Of a stretch of 64,000 bases of DNA, positions 34,526-45,991 are shown piece after piece (position 1 is the first letter of the stretch; each line of letters begins with the position of its first letter). The notes beneath the pieces were generated by a model. The model worked only from the letters and a program-made list of their open reading frames with translations. It had not been told where the DNA came from and did not search any database. The DNA is from Sarcocystis neurona (lineage: Eukaryota > Apicomplexa > Conoidasida > Eucoccidiorida > Sarcocystidae), in NCBI GenBank assembly GCA_000727475.1, contig KL647295.1, forward strand, positions 2,828,481-2,892,480, read 5' to 3'. The position numbers and the translations under genes were made by a program.

Positions 34526-35698
34526 AGCAGTAAAGCACGCCGCCTCCCCGCAGCAGCACCACTCTACCTTGAAACGTCCACATGCGTACACACACGTACG
34601 TCGACGCTGTTCTATGCAGTCGGACGTGTACACTTTTTGCGAAAAGAGAGGCAGGACCGGCAACAGCCCGCAGTGAAAAAGACTGAACACGCCTACACGC
34701 AATAGCCGATTGGCAAATCTTTCGCATACTTACAAGCGTGTACGTCCCAGTGTACGCGTGCGTATTCGTGAGTACATCTACGCAGCGTGTAAACATGGGT
34801 TATACACCACGGCCGTCGCTCTGTGGAGCTGCTCGTCCCTGCCTGTTGCACGTGCCTGCTGAAAGGTGCTGGTGAGATAGAGGGGTCGTGGAGCCACTCA
34901 CAAGCGCTTCCGGCACGAGCAACTGCTCAACCGGAGGCATTCTCTCCGTGATGCGCCATAATCGAATTGTTCTGTAACGTGTGCACAGGTGTGTATACAT
35001 GGTTAAAAACACAAGCTTACGTATGTGGGTACGCGCGCCGTCAGCATTTTGATCGAAGCGTGTGCACGTTCAAACCGCGTTGTGGTTACACATGTATCTA
35101 CAGGTACGTGTGGGCGACTGCGTGGACCTGCTGCAAGGCAGGAAGGCCTTGACGCTGACACGGTGACATATGGGAATATGTGAGTACACTTACGCAGGCG
35201 AATCTGTATGTGGGCGTGTAGAGCGGAAAGCGATGCACACACAGTCGCAGATATGCCATTGCTTCCACATAGTTGTGTACAGCTCGGTATGTGTATCTGG
35301 GTGAATATAGGAGGACAAGCGGGATGAGCCGTAGTCGCGTACGCAGTGAAGACTACTGGTCAGATTCTATGTATCTGGGAGGTGTGCGGACGAGTACTTT
35401 CTTACACTGTTTTCATTATCTGTAGAAAGCCGTATGCGTATTTTTGAGGCGCACCCTTGCGCGCGTCGGTTTTCTACGTTTCCCCGCTTGAAAGCAGGGT
35501 CAACGTTACTGGCACCCGTGTCTGCAGAGACACGCTGAATGCGGCCGGAGTGTTGCTGCCACTTGTGAATTTCGTCAACAAAGAAACTTGTCACGCTTCT
35601 GGTATGGCAGAAACGTAGGTAATCCTACCTGAGCACGTTTTATTCCGTAGCTGTAGCAGAGCCATTGGTTCATGTGTTGGAGGACAATCTGACTCCGG
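34526..35698. other. Unique spacer
   Basis: Sequence returns to repeat-poor composition. Small open frames occur on both strands, none supported by splicing or motifs. Confidence 0.4.
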
Positions 35699-36373
35699 AT
35701 GGCACTCGAACACCACTACACTGTCTTCGACTTTTCACTGCCAGAATGCGGCTCTTTCCACTGGAAACAGAGCGAAACAAAAAAACATCGCCCCTTCACA
35801 CCTCCCCTCCAGATAGAAGAAGCACTGCAGTTGTCTAAAATGGTGCATGTGACTGAAGTTGAGAAACGCGGACGCGCGACGGTACTACTCGTTCGCCAGT
35901 TGAAGAGACATTATTTCCAGGTCAGTTATGTACCGCGTGCGCTCCCACGTACGAACACAGTCTCGTATATGTTTTGTGCCGCCACAAGGATCTTCTACAG
36001 AAGAGACGCGTAGCAGCCGCTTCCACGGGATGAACTGCAGCAGCATCAGGTAGAGAAACTGTGATTTTGGCAGCACCTATCAGCTGCGTGAAACGAGTCC
36101 TGCTGGCAAGTATCTGCTAATGACAATTTCAAGGCAGTGTCGATGCTCCTTACAAATTACAAGCAGCAAACGCAATCCACATACGAAAAGGATACCGCGA
36201 CAATTGAAGAGAGGGCCTTTTCTCACGAGAAGAGTCCCAGCACGGCTGCTGAAGTCCCCCCAACGTTGTGGATCTCACCCTTTGGGAAGAGTCTATGTAT
36301 TTACTTGTCGAAATGCACTCCGTTCGCGACACCTGTTGCACGAGTAGAAATTGGGGATTTCGCAAACGACTAG
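35699..36373 (+). CDS. Two-exon gene, unknown function
   Basis: Exons 35699-35920 and 36134-36373 join in phase 0 (donor CAG|GTCAGT, acceptor tttcAAG), giving 153 residues to TAG. An in-frame TGA lies just upstream of the ATG at 35699, which supports that start unless a short upstream exon splices in within the leader. The protein is soluble-looking: LEHHYTVFDFSLPECGSFHW at the start, a basic central segment (VEKRGRATVLLVRQLKRHYF), then a helical Gln-rich stretch and a hydrophobic beta-like end (PTLWISPFGKSLCIYLSKC). No family recognised. It sits alone in a unique island between two repeat-rich blocks. Confidence 0.55.
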
Positions 36374-37370
36374 GCTTCTCCGCTCTCTACGAGCACATGG
36401 TCCCAAGACGTCGCTGCTTCATCTTCGGCTTCAGAGCTCTCCCTCTGTACTATCTCTTCTCTGAAAAATATCCGCGAAAAGCCGCTGCCGCCACAACTAT
36501 GGGTGTTCCTTCTGCCTAACAGCGTGTCCTTCAGAATGCGATTGCTACTGCTGTTGCGGCTGCTGCCGTTTTTCCGCTAGTGCCGCTTTTCTGGCTGCCT
36601 CCGCACGCACACAAATGCGGCGGTGTGTTCACTCTTGGCTTTTTCCACAACTTTCCCCTCTGTTCGAAGTTGCCGCTGGCATTTCCGCGGCGCTGCTGTC
36701 GCGGGCGCTGCTAAGAAAGGCGCCGTTACCGGCAGTAGGGGGTATCACAGCAGGATCCCAGCTCCTCAAAGTGAGGTAGAATTCGGAGGGACTTTCTGCA
36801 AAAGAACTTTCTGGGAGATTTCTTGGCGACGCTTAGCCTATAGGTGTGTGTCTACGTAGACTGTTCTCTGGGGGACTGTCCTACGGAGGAAACCCCCGAG
36901 ACTATTTCGAATGAAGGTAAGCATAGCAGTGTATCACTGCATATGTACATTACTTCCACAAACACGTATATGTCTATTTGAAGCGCTTATCGGACCAGAT
37001 TCACATGAACATGCCTGTGTAAATGTGACAACGAGCAAGCGCAGTTTGCAGGGGTGTTCTCACATCAACACGAAGGACAGCTGCTGCGAACAAGGTACCG
37101 AGATATCACTCCGTGTCAGCACGTACCGAACGCCTAGGAATATATTTTACCGTCTTCAGTTTTACAACGCGTTTCCCATCCACAACGTTGTAAGGGTATA
37201 GCTATCTGCGTGCTTCAGATACACACGTACGCCTCTACGTTCTTCTGATCATAGAAGTACACAAAGATATACGTAGAGATATGTGTGTATCAACGTGTAC
37301 ACCTTCCTATAGGTATAGCCAGCGGCACATTCAAACACACAGCTACGCGTCTAGGTTCTAATCATAGACG
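36374..37370. other. Unique spacer with possible exons
   Basis: After acceptor-like gtgtccttCAG at 36533 two plus frames stay open: one hydrophobic (AVAAAAVFPLVPLFWLPP), one basic (to 36859). Neither can be connected to the 3' exon at 37764. Confidence 0.3.
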
Positions 37371-37763
37371 CATACATATATATATATATATATATATGTG
37401 CATGCATATACGTTCGTATAAATACGGGCACACACAGATACACAGGTACGCCTCTATATCTTGGTCACATAGGTACATACATTGTTTTAATCAACTTCCC
37501 TCTCTTCCATCCATCTACGCGATTTGACAGAGACATGTAGATGTCTGTGTATTCTTTTTCTTCAGCTTGCCTCTCTCTCCCCTACTTGGGGTCTAGAAAT
37601 GTCGATAAAAGCCGACACTACACGTCGGTCGATCCATCCCTCTCTGCCTCCACAAACCTCCACATATGTGTGTGCCCCCCACGTTAGGAGGGGAAAAGTC
37701 TGAGTATTGTGACCCGCAGCCAGTCACTTTTTTTGTTTTCTGTCGGCATCGCACAACGTGTAG

Positions 37764-38086
37764 CAGACGGTCAGCAGCAGATCGGGAGAGAAACCTGGTC
37801 AGCTGTACACCACCTGCAAATGGAATCAGTCGCACCGTCTCTGTACTCACTTGCAGAAACAGGTGCACATCTCGACGAATACACAGCGTATTTACGGCCC
37901 TTCGAAGATGACAAAACGCGCGTGCTGCGCTGTGAACTTCAGCCGTGCAGCAGCGCTTGCCCCAGAGAAGCGGCACCTGCAGTGGACCAGAAAGAAATGA
38001 TGGGAGGCACCTTGTTTCAGGAACAATGCTGCAGGGTGCTCGTAGTTTTTTCTCGTATGCCACCCGCGCGGGTTTCAGCCGAGTAG
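37764..38086 (+). CDS. 3' exon of an unidentified gene
   Basis: After an acceptor in acaacgtgTAG (or tagCAG three bases on; both phase 1) the frame encodes about 106 residues to a stop. The peptide is protein-like and not repetitive: AETGAHLDEYTAYLRPFEDD, then KTRVLRCELQPCSSACPRE, ending RMPPARVSAE. The upstream exons would have to lie within or left of the TA-rich stretch at 37.2-37.5 kb and were not found. No family recognised. Confidence 0.38.
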
Positions 38087-38502
38087 TGCGTCTTCACGTC
38101 AAATTTCGAAGTGTTCCATTCCGGCCTTCCCTCTTCCTCGGGGCGACGGACGCACCCACGCACACCCACCATCCACAAAACCGCCAGCCACATACATACA
38201 TATACATATATATATATATATCATATATTTCTTTTCCTCCCTCTCTGTCTTTATGTACATATATATATATATACATGTGTTATTATATGCTTGTGTCTCT
38301 CCCTGTCTGTCTTTGTACATATATCTACACTCATGTCATCTACCTTTGTATGGGTACACACCAAGCTGACACATTTGTAAACAAACGCAGTGATGCTGTC
38401 GCGCACGTACATGTGCGTGCGTCCCTGGGCAGTTCTAGTGTCGTGCTGCCGCTTTGCCTACATCTGCAGGTTCGCAGCCATGCGCACAGACGTGTGTGCA
38501 AA

Positions 38503-38769
38503 ATGCAGGGGGGGACGCCCGCAACGCTGCTGCCACCCCCGCACGTTGTTTTGCAGCTGTTGCTGGTGCTTCTCTCGCATGGCCGTCCCGCAGCAGAGAA
38601 TGCTTCACAGGCCGCCGCGAGGAGTCGCAGAAACAGAGCTGTGCTCGCAAAGAAGTACACGCGTGCGTGTCGTTCTCCGCTCTCGACGAGGATTCTCCGC
38701 GCCACGCGGTGTAGCCAGTACTCGTTCCCGACAAAGTCTATTCACACATGCATGTGTTTTTACATGCAG
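38503..38769 (+). CDS. Candidate first exon of a secreted protein
   Basis: ATG 38503 opens an 89-codon exon ending at ATGCAG|GTATGT (phase 0). The start encodes a good signal-peptide shape: a polar N-region, hydrophobic core HVVLQLLLVLLSHG, and small residues (PAAENASQAAA) suitable for cleavage, then a very basic segment (RSRRNRAVLAKKY). The exon end lies in TA-rich DNA and downstream exons are not identified. The unique island at 39050-39230, inside the TA block, is open on the plus strand and could be one. Confidence 0.3.
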
Positions 38770-40187
38770 GTATGTATGAATTTGTGTATCAGTATTTACA
38801 TTCCTATTCTGTCTGTACCTATACATATGTACATACATATATATATATATTCATGTATGCCTTTACCTAAATGTGTGTATCAGTCTATCGCTATTATATA
38901 CACGTAAACACGGGCATGTCTACGTAGCGACCTACATGTTCGTAGATATACGCATTGCACAAACACTCGTATACACACATAAACGTACACATTTGTTTTT
39001 ATGTACGTAGAAATACACTTGTGAGAATACACATAGATATATATATATATGTTAGAAGCAAAGGGCATGGGCGCCCAGTCGCGTACGGAGGAGGTCCAGC
39101 GCATGCATTATCTGATGCAGCGAGTCTGTTGTATCCTTCTAAGAGCTTCTACATTCTACCGAAAGAAGGGACGCTTACAAGAGAATACCTTAAAAAGTGC
39201 AGTTCTCAAAAAATGCAAACATACGTGTATGTCTACATAAACACATACACATACATGTGTACGTATCACATACATATATATATATACAAGAGAAGACGGG
39301 TGTGTGCAACGGTGTAAGTATGTCTTCTTCAACTTCTCCACAGGAGCAGTAACGCATATATATACATATATATATATGTAGGTGTTTACTCATATACGTA
39401 TACGTTCGTCTCTCAACGTTTACATATATATATATATGTATCCATATATATGTATGTATATGTTTATATACTTATACGCATATCTCTGAATTTTTACACA
39501 CATATAGACACGTATATATATCTATATATAGAGAGAAATATTCGTATCCACATGTACCTGTGTGTGTACATTTATATACGTATACGTATACCTCTGTCAA
39601 TCTTTATGCGTGTAGACAACAACAAACAAGCCTATACACAAAAATATATATATATATATATATACACAGACATATGTAGATTGTGTATGGATTAAGGTCC
39701 CCGTCTTCTTGTGATGGGACAGGGAGAGAATCGAAGGATTACCTCCCTACAAAAACGCAGACATCTGTACACCCACACGTACATATTATTACCCTCGCCA
39801 CCGTAGCAGCTGCTGTCTGAGTATGTCTACACACCAACACTTATGTATACATATATATATATATATGATTTATACACATATATATAATTTATACGTATAC
39901 ATAGACGTATACTTATGGACGTACATATATATATATATATATGGGAACATACGCAGTTCCTGTTTTGTATACGCGCGAATACGTCTAGACAGAGACTTGC
40001 ACATATATATATATATACACATATTATATATATGTGTGCTTACAAACGTACATGTATACGTGTATATCTAAAGCAGTCGATCTTAGGTATACGTGGAAGT
40101 ATGCCTACATACGTCTATAGGCATCCACACACATATATATATGTACATATATACATGTATATGAAGCATGTGATGTTCTGTGTGTGC

Positions 40188-40334
40188 GTGGAAGTGTGTC
40201 TATATACATACATATATATATGGGTATGTACTCATATGTATATATGTGTACTTAAACACCGTGGAAGTGTGTCTATATACATACATATATATATGGGTAT
40301 GTACTTACATGTATACATGTGTACTAAAACACCC
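40188..40334 (+). repeat. 73-bp tandem duplication
   Basis: Copies beginning GTGGAAGTGTGTCTATATAC start at 40188 and 40261 and differ by a few bases near their ends. Confidence 0.85.
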
Positions 40335-40340
40335 GTGCAG

Positions 40341-41370
40341 GTCCATATATAGGCATACTTGTCTCTCTCTATGAATATCACTTGTACTGAAAAGGACACA
40401 CTTCATACGCAACTTTCTCTTATTCCTTTCTGTGAATATGTGAAGCGTTGCAGGAGTCATACACACGAATGCAGACAGAAGTTCGCCGTGGATGCGTTTT
40501 TCCGTGAAGCGTCGTCGCACAGTTCGGTTGGCTGCTACGTGGTGGAAAATGAAGCTGCTGCTCCTGGCACTTTCAGAACAGCAGCAGTCCTCGACCGAGT
40601 CTCCACCAGCAGCAGACGTCGACGGAACGTTTTTGTGTGTGAGGAACGCGAGCGTCCCCGGCGTCGTGTCGCCGAAAAAAATTTCGCTGACGCAGACGGG
40701 CGGCAGCAGAGGAGAATCGCCCACACCTGCGCCTCGGCGTCTCTTCTCTACGAGCGAGACACGGCGAGGACGGAGACACGGGCAGACAAAAGGAGGAGGA
40801 CGAAGAGAAGAGCAGGCGAGGGGGAGACACACGGGAGAAGAGACGGGACGGAAGCAGGAGACGGGAAGGCCTCCAGGAGACAGGAAGGTCTGCAGGAGAC
40901 AGGAAGGAGAAGGGGACGAAGCGAGACAGAGCAGCAGCAATCCTCCCATTTGTACGGGTGGCAGATTCGACAAATTCAGAGACGAAACCCGCAGACACAA
41001 AGTGCATGCCCCTTTCTCTTCGCATGCACCGGTGCAACCTTCTTTGTCCATCCAGCAGCCCTTCCCATACACATGTATACATCTGTGTATACATTCGCTT
41101 TTCTTCGAATGTTCACACATACGTATATCCATACAAATATACACATGTACATATATATGTAGGTATGTAGGTGTACACTCGCGTACGGGTCTACAGAGAA
41201 ATATATTCGTAGGGTTATATACGGAGACAGATGTTTGCTGCGAGGAGAGGGGAAGAAACGCGCACATTTCTTTGCAGAGTTGCGTCTCTAGCGAGAGCGG
41301 TGAAAACCCCCGTCGACGCGGCCTAGACCCAGCTCGAAAATCTTCTGCAGGGAAAGGACAGGGAAACCTT
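40341..41370. other. Non-TA, non-CAG island, strand undecided
   Basis: Open in several frames. Plus 40492-41379 begins with basic residues and KMKLLLLALSEQQQSS. Minus 40305-41267 includes VCVSEIFFGDTTPGTLAFL. Either could hold an exon; no junction decides it. A polypurine tract occupies the middle. Confidence 0.3.
40765..40940 (+). repeat. Polypurine (GA-rich) tract
   Basis: About 175 bases of the plus strand are overwhelmingly A and G with recurring GGAGACA/GGAAG words. Confidence 0.8.
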
Positions 41371-41637
41371 CCTCATTAACCTCTGCCTCCTCCTCGTGCT
41401 GCTGCTCCGCCTTCTCCTCCTCCTCCTCCTGCTGCTGCTCTGCCTCCGCCTCCTCCTGCTGTTGCTGCTCTACCACCTCCCTCTCTTGCTGCTGTGGCTG
41501 CCGCTCTGCCTCCTGGTGCTGCTGGTGCTGAACTGTCTCCTGCCGTTGCTGCTGCGCTGCGTCCTGCTGCTGCTTCCGTGGCTGCTCTGCCAGCGCTGCT
41601 GTCCCTCCTTCTGCGGTTGCCTGCTGCTGCCGCTGGT

Positions 41638-43071
41638 CTACGTGTTGCTGCTGCTGTAATGGCTGCTACCGGTGGACAAGCTGCTGCTGGGGCAGCACGC
41701 ATTCCACGTGTTGACCGCGGCGCACAGCAGCTGCACCACCTCCGCTTCGCTATAAAGTTTCCTGCGATGAAGTGCCGCGAAAAATTTCTCCCGTTCTGCA
41801 GCAGCAGCAGTTGTCTCTCCGCTGCTGTGTCGATCTGACGCTTCAGCACCAGCTGCCCCACGCCCTGCTGCTGTTGCTGCTAAGGCTCTGCTGTTGCTGC
41901 TCCTCCTCCCTTCCCCGGCAAGCCAACTCTCAGGCGGCTGCTGCAGCAGCTCTACCACGTACACAGTCCCCTGCTGTTGCTGCTGCTGCTGCTGCGCGGG
42001 GAGTTTGCCGGTGAACGCTGTACTGACCTGACGCACAGAAGGCGAAGAAGAAGAAGAAAAAGAAGAAAAGGAATACGACGAGGAAGAAGAAGAAGAAGGG
42101 AGGGCAGCAGCAGCTGTAGCACCACATCCTGCTGTGCTGCTGCCTGTTGAAGGAAAGAAAGAAGAAGAGGAAGCAGCAGGAACGCCGGCAACAGCTGCAG
42201 CAGTAACGCCGGTTGGCGGGGCAGTACCAGCAGCAGCGGCACTGCGCTCCAAGAGTTCAGGAGCAGCTGTTGCTGCTGCTCCTGCTTTGACGTACCCGGA
42301 GCTGCTGCTGCCACTGCCACTGCTGCTGTTGCTGCTGCTGCCAGTGCTCCCGCTGCTACCAGGACCCGACTTTCCTCCTCCTCCACTGATGCTGCCGCTG
42401 CTGCCCGTGCTGCTGTCATTGCTGCTGCTGCTGCTTCCAGGAAGTCGGAGGAAAGCAGCAGCGGCGCTTGGCGTGGGAAGAGAAGCATGAGAGGGGGTCG
42501 GTTCCTGCTGCAGCTGCTGAGGAAATAACGCAGCAGCCAAGGCTGGGGAAAAGGCGAAGCCTGAGCTGCTGCTGTTTCTGCCGCTGCTTCTTACTGCTGC
42601 CCCCCCTGCCCGGTGCTGCCGCAGCTGCACGTGGAAAAGAATATGAGAACTTCGACGCAGCAGCTTTTGAAATTGAGAGACGCCCACTGCCGGAGTGACA
42701 CGTAACTCGCACTGCAATGCCAACAGCAAAAAAGAGCAGCAGCAGCAGCAACACAACAGCAGGGCATGCAGTAGCAGCAGCAGCAACACAGCGGCAGCAG
42801 AAACACGGCACCAGCAGCAGTAGCAACACAGCAGCAGCAGCAGTAACAGCAATACAGCAACAGCAACAGTAACAGCAACACAGCAGCAGTAGCACCAACA
42901 CAGCAGCAGCAAGGTGAATGTGGAACGAAGGCGGGGCGTGAAGCAGCGACCGCGGGGAAGCAGCGGCAGCACGGCGAAAGGACGAGGACAGACAAAAGCT
43001 TGAGGAGCCCGAGGCCGAGTAGCAGCAGCAGCAGAGATACTCACGGAACAGAGAGGACAGCAACAGTTCAA
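41638..43071 (-). CDS. Candidate minus-strand coding block with homopolymeric tracts
   Basis: The minus strand is open for 477 codons. Between Leu/Cys, Ser and Gln runs it has normal protein segments: LRVTPAVGVSQFQKLLRRSS, GTVYVVELLQQPPESWLAGE and EREKFFAALHRRKLYSEAEV followed by VQLLCAAV. The last two bracket a Gln tract and a Ser/Ala-rich linker. The first part (Cys/Leu runs) is unlikely to be coding. Possible donors after YSEAE (GTGGTG) or near 41678 (GTAGCA) would end the exon. I do not recognise a domain. Confidence 0.3.
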   Translation of the reverse strand: MNCCCPLCSVSISAAAATRPRAPQAFVCPRPFAVLPLLPRGRCFTPRLRSTFTLLLLCWCYCCCVAVTVAVAVLLLLLLLLCCYCCWCRVSAAAVLLLLLLHALLLCCCCCCSFLLLALQCELRVTPAVGVSQFQKLLRRSSHILFHVQLRQHRAGGAAVRSSGRNSSSSGFAFSPALAAALFPQQLQQEPTPSHASLPTPSAAAAFLRLPGSSSSSNDSSTGSSGSISGGGGKSGPGSSGSTGSSSNSSSGSGSSSSGYVKAGAAATAAPELLERSAAAAGTAPPTGVTAAAVAGVPAASSSSFFPSTGSSTAGCGATAAAALPSSSSSSSYSFSSFSSSSSPSVRQVSTAFTGKLPAQQQQQQQQGTVYVVELLQQPPESWLAGEGRRSSNSRALAATAAGRGAAGAEASDRHSSGETTAAAAEREKFFAALHRRKLYSEAEVVQLLCAAVNTWNACCPSSSLSTGSSHYSSSNT

Positions 43072-43834
43072 CAGAGAACGTTTTCAGCCACAGCAGCAGT
43101 GGGTAATAATAGCACCGGCCAAAGCAGCAGCAAACAAAGCAACGCCAACAGCAGCACACGGCTAGAAGAGGAATCACGTGATACAGCAGCAGCAGGAAGA
43201 AACATGAGGCGTTTCACCGCAGCAAAATGGTGGGAACAGCAGCGACCCTCCTAGCGCCGCTCCTGCTCCGTCACTGCGTCTCGTCCGGCACCTGCTGTCT
43301 GTTCGCGTCTCTCCTTTCTGCTGCCGCTTTTTCTCTCCTTGAACTCGCCACCGGCCGGTCGACAAAAGCTCCTATGCGCACCGTCTTCAGACTGATTTGT
43401 CAGTTCTTGCTGTTGCTGCGCGGAAGTGCTGCTCTACCTCAAGGCTGCGCGGCTGCTCGTGTGTTGTCAACAGCCTGTCACAGCTGCTGCTGCTGCTGTT
43501 GCTCCTGCTGTCGTTGCTGCTATCGTGTGAAGTTTTCGGCCTCTGACTGTGCTGCTGCGGGAGTCAGAGCGCCTTCGCTTTGTACGTGACTGCTGCTCCC
43601 CAAAAAATAATCGCAGCTCCTGCTGCTCATGCTGCTGCTGCGGATGCTGCTGCTGCGGTTGCTGCTGCTGCGATTGCTGCTGCTGCGGTTGCTGCTCCTA
43701 CTGGTGCCGCTGCTGCTCGTGCTGTTGCTTCGATTGCTGTTGCTATTGTTGCTGCCTATGCATTTGCCGCTGCTGTCATTCTGCCGTCGCCGGTGCTGCT
43801 GCTGTCTGGCATTCTCCTCCTCTTCCTCTTCGTG

Positions 43835-45991
43835 CTACTGCTGTTCCTCTTCTTCCTGCTGCTGTTGTCGGGTGACACTACTGCTTCTCTTTCTGCTGCT
43901 GCTCCTCTTTTTCTCGTCTTCCTGCAGCTGCCGCTCTGCTTTCTGCTGCTTCTCTTCAGTTGCGCCACGCTCAAACGCAGCTGCCCTGCTTGCTGCTGCT
44001 TCTGGTATGTGTGTGTTGCTTACTGCGACGCCTCTTCGCTGCAGCCTGCATGCGAGGGAAAAACACGGCAGCAGCTGCTTTGCACTTTGCGCAGAGACAA
44101 CAACTTGCGGTGCTGCTGCTGCTGCTCTTCCTCGTTCACCGCGTCCTCCTCCACCTGCTTCTCGTCGCGCTATTCCTGCCGGCTCCCCAGCTTCTTCTGC
44201 GCCTGCTCCTTCTTCCGCTGCTCCTACTGCTGCTCCTTCCGTAGCGCGGTGGCTACAAAGGACCCCCTTGCTTTCTCGGTGACAGTAACGTCTCGCCACT
44301 TCCGGTTCCTGCTCGGCTGCTGCTGCCGCTCCAGCAGCACTGCCGCTGCGTCTTTGCTGCTGCTGCTGCCGCTGCTGCAGCGTCCCGCTGCATGCCCCAT
44401 AGAACGTTCCGCCGCTTCTCCCTGCCGCGTCTGCTCTTGCTGCTGCCGCTGCTGTTGCGGTTGTTGTTGCTGTTGCTGCTTCCGCTGCTGTTGCTGCTGC
44501 CGCTGGTGTTGCTGCTGCCCCAGATGTTTCTGCTGCCGCTGCTGCTGCTGCTGCCGTAGCTGTTGCAGTTCCTGGTGCTGCTGCAGGTCCTGCACTGCTT
44601 CTATACGACTCTGGTGTATCCTTCTGTTGAAGACAAACGCTTTTTTCTTGTCTCCTCGGTGACCCAGCAGCAGCAGCAGCGACACTGGGATGCAGCGTCT
44701 CTCCGCTCTGCTGCTTTTCTTCCACCTCCTTCTCCGCCTGCTGCTGCTGCTGCTCCTCCTCCTCCTCCTGCATTTGCTGCTGCTGTTGTTGCGCTGCATG
44801 CTGCTGCGCTGCCTGCTGTTGCGTTGCCTGCTGTTGCTGCTGCTGCTCTGGTGGCAGGTGCTGCCGCAAGTGCTGGGTATTCGGAGCCGCTGCTGCGGCA
44901 GCCGCTTCGCTCCGGTGAACCGGCAGCAGAGCAGCATGCGCGTACTGCAGCATTGCTTCCACGTCGAGCTCAAAGCTGAGCGTAGACCAACAGCAGCCGC
45001 TTCCTCCTGCAGTCTCTGCCTCTCCTGAGTAAGGCAACGAAGAAACTGCTGCTGCTGCTGCATCTGCTGCAGTAGTTGTCCTCCACCGCGTCGGCTGCTG
45101 CTGCTGCTGCGCTGCTGCTGCTGCTGGGAGTCGCGAAGGGGCAGCAACACTTCGCGCTGCTGCTGCAGCAGTGGGAGAGACGCCTGCAGCAGCAAAAGAA
45201 CAAATTCTCCCTGACGGGCCTTCCAGGCGAGAGCGCAGGAGTCTTTCCTGTAGCAGTTCTTCCCTAAGCTGCTGCTGTCGCAAGTTGCTGCTGCTGCTTC
45301 TCCTGCCGTCGATCTTCGCAGCAGCAGCAGCAGCTTCCCCGGGACTAGAGCCGGTGCCGCCAGCAGCAGCGCGCAGATATCCCCCTTCCCCTACAACCGC
45401 AAACATTTCTTCGTTTCCTCTGCAAACACTGCCGTTGCTCCTATTCTTGCCGCTCTTGCTGCCGGTGGTCTCACTGCTGCTGTTCTTGCTGCTGCTGCTC
45501 TTGCTCCTACTACTCTTGTTGCTGCAGTCGACGGTGGTGCTCCTGCTGCTGTTGCTGCCGCTGTGAGCGCCGCTGCTGCTGCCGCTGCTGCCCACGAGGC
45601 GGGTCCTCGCTGCGCTGCTGGTGACGTGGCTGCTGCTATTGTTTCTCCCCTCCGAAGAAATTCTGCTGCTGCCCGGCCCCAGAAGACCTGCGCTCTGCTC
45701 CTGCGCTGCTGCAGGATCGAACGCAGCAGCAGAACAGGCCGACCCACGTGCAGCAACAGTAGCAATAGCAGCATGCGGAGGAAAAGATTTTTCGCCTACT
45801 ACTGCGGGTTTCCCCAAAGAGCTACTACTCGCCTGCTGCGTCTGCTGCTGCTCATGGCTCAGTGATCCTGCAGCCGCCGCTGTCCCCGCTGCTGCTGCTG
45901 TTCTCGGCAACAGGCCAACGTCAAAACGAAGGCGCTGCAGAACACCCACACACACCCAGCAGCAGCAGAAGCAGAACAGCAGGCCCAGCAT
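43835..45991 (-). CDS. Candidate minus-strand coding block, Ala/Gln/Ser-rich
   Basis: Open for 718 codons on the minus strand. Non-repetitive parts include EEMFAVVGEGGYLRAAAG, LREELLQERLLRSRLEGPS, LSFELDVEAMLQYAHAALLP and SGETLHPSV. A second minus frame has equally natural pieces (FLRCLTQERQRLQEEAAAVG and FVFNRRIHQSRIEAVQDLQQ), so a frame change by an intron or an indel is likely between them. Boundaries and function are unknown. Confidence 0.28.
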   Translation of the reverse strand: MLGLLFCFCCCWVCVGVLQRLRFDVGLLPRTAAAAGTAAAAGSLSHEQQQTQQASSSSLGKPAVVGEKSFPPHAAIATVAARGSACSAAAFDPAAAQEQSAGLLGPGSSRISSEGRNNSSSHVTSSAARTRLVGSSGSSSGAHSGSNSSRSTTVDCSNKSSRSKSSSSKNSSSETTGSKSGKNRSNGSVCRGNEEMFAVVGEGGYLRAAAGGTGSSPGEAAAAAAKIDGRRSSSSNLRQQQLREELLQERLLRSRLEGPSGRICSFAAAGVSPTAAAAARSVAAPSRLPAAAAAQQQQQPTRWRTTTAADAAAAAVSSLPYSGEAETAGGSGCCWSTLSFELDVEAMLQYAHAALLPVHRSEAAAAAAAPNTQHLRQHLPPEQQQQQQATQQQAAQQHAAQQQQQQMQEEEEEQQQQQAEKEVEEKQQSGETLHPSVAAAAAGSPRRQEKSVCLQQKDTPESYRSSAGPAAAPGTATATAAAAAAAAETSGAAATPAAAATAAEAATATTTATAAAAARADAAGRSGGTFYGACSGTLQQRQQQQQRRSGSAAGAAAAAEQEPEVARRYCHRESKGVLCSHRATEGAAVGAAEEGAGAEEAGEPAGIARREAGGGGRGERGRAAAAAPQVVVSAQSAKQLLPCFSLACRLQRRGVAVSNTHIPEAAASRAAAFERGATEEKQQKAERQLQEDEKKRSSSRKRSSSVTRQQQQEEEEQQ

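Larger units (their letters stand above)
37371..40340. repeat. TA-rich microsatellite block I (interrupted)
   Basis: Tracts of (TA)n, (CATA)n and (GTATA)n occur at 37371-37400, 38195-38330 and 38825-40340, interrupted by unique islands at about 37560-38190, 38340-38760, 39050-39230 and 39690-39840. Open frames through the tracts give Tyr/Ile/Thr strings and are artefacts. Confidence 0.8.

Noticed and set aside
37945..38907. A 320-codon open frame on the plus strand
   Set aside because: It joins unrelated sequence through TA repeats that encode Tyr/Ile/Thr strings; only the signal-peptide part from 38503 is plausible.
39450..40071. Open frames with many Tyr/Ile/His residues
   Set aside because: They are direct translations of (TATACA)n-type repeats.
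43580..44662. A long Cys/Leu/Ala-rich plus-strand frame
   Set aside because: Poly-Cys and poly-Leu are the expected translations of CTG/TGC triplets on the wrong frame or strand; the opposite strand has better non-repeat segments.
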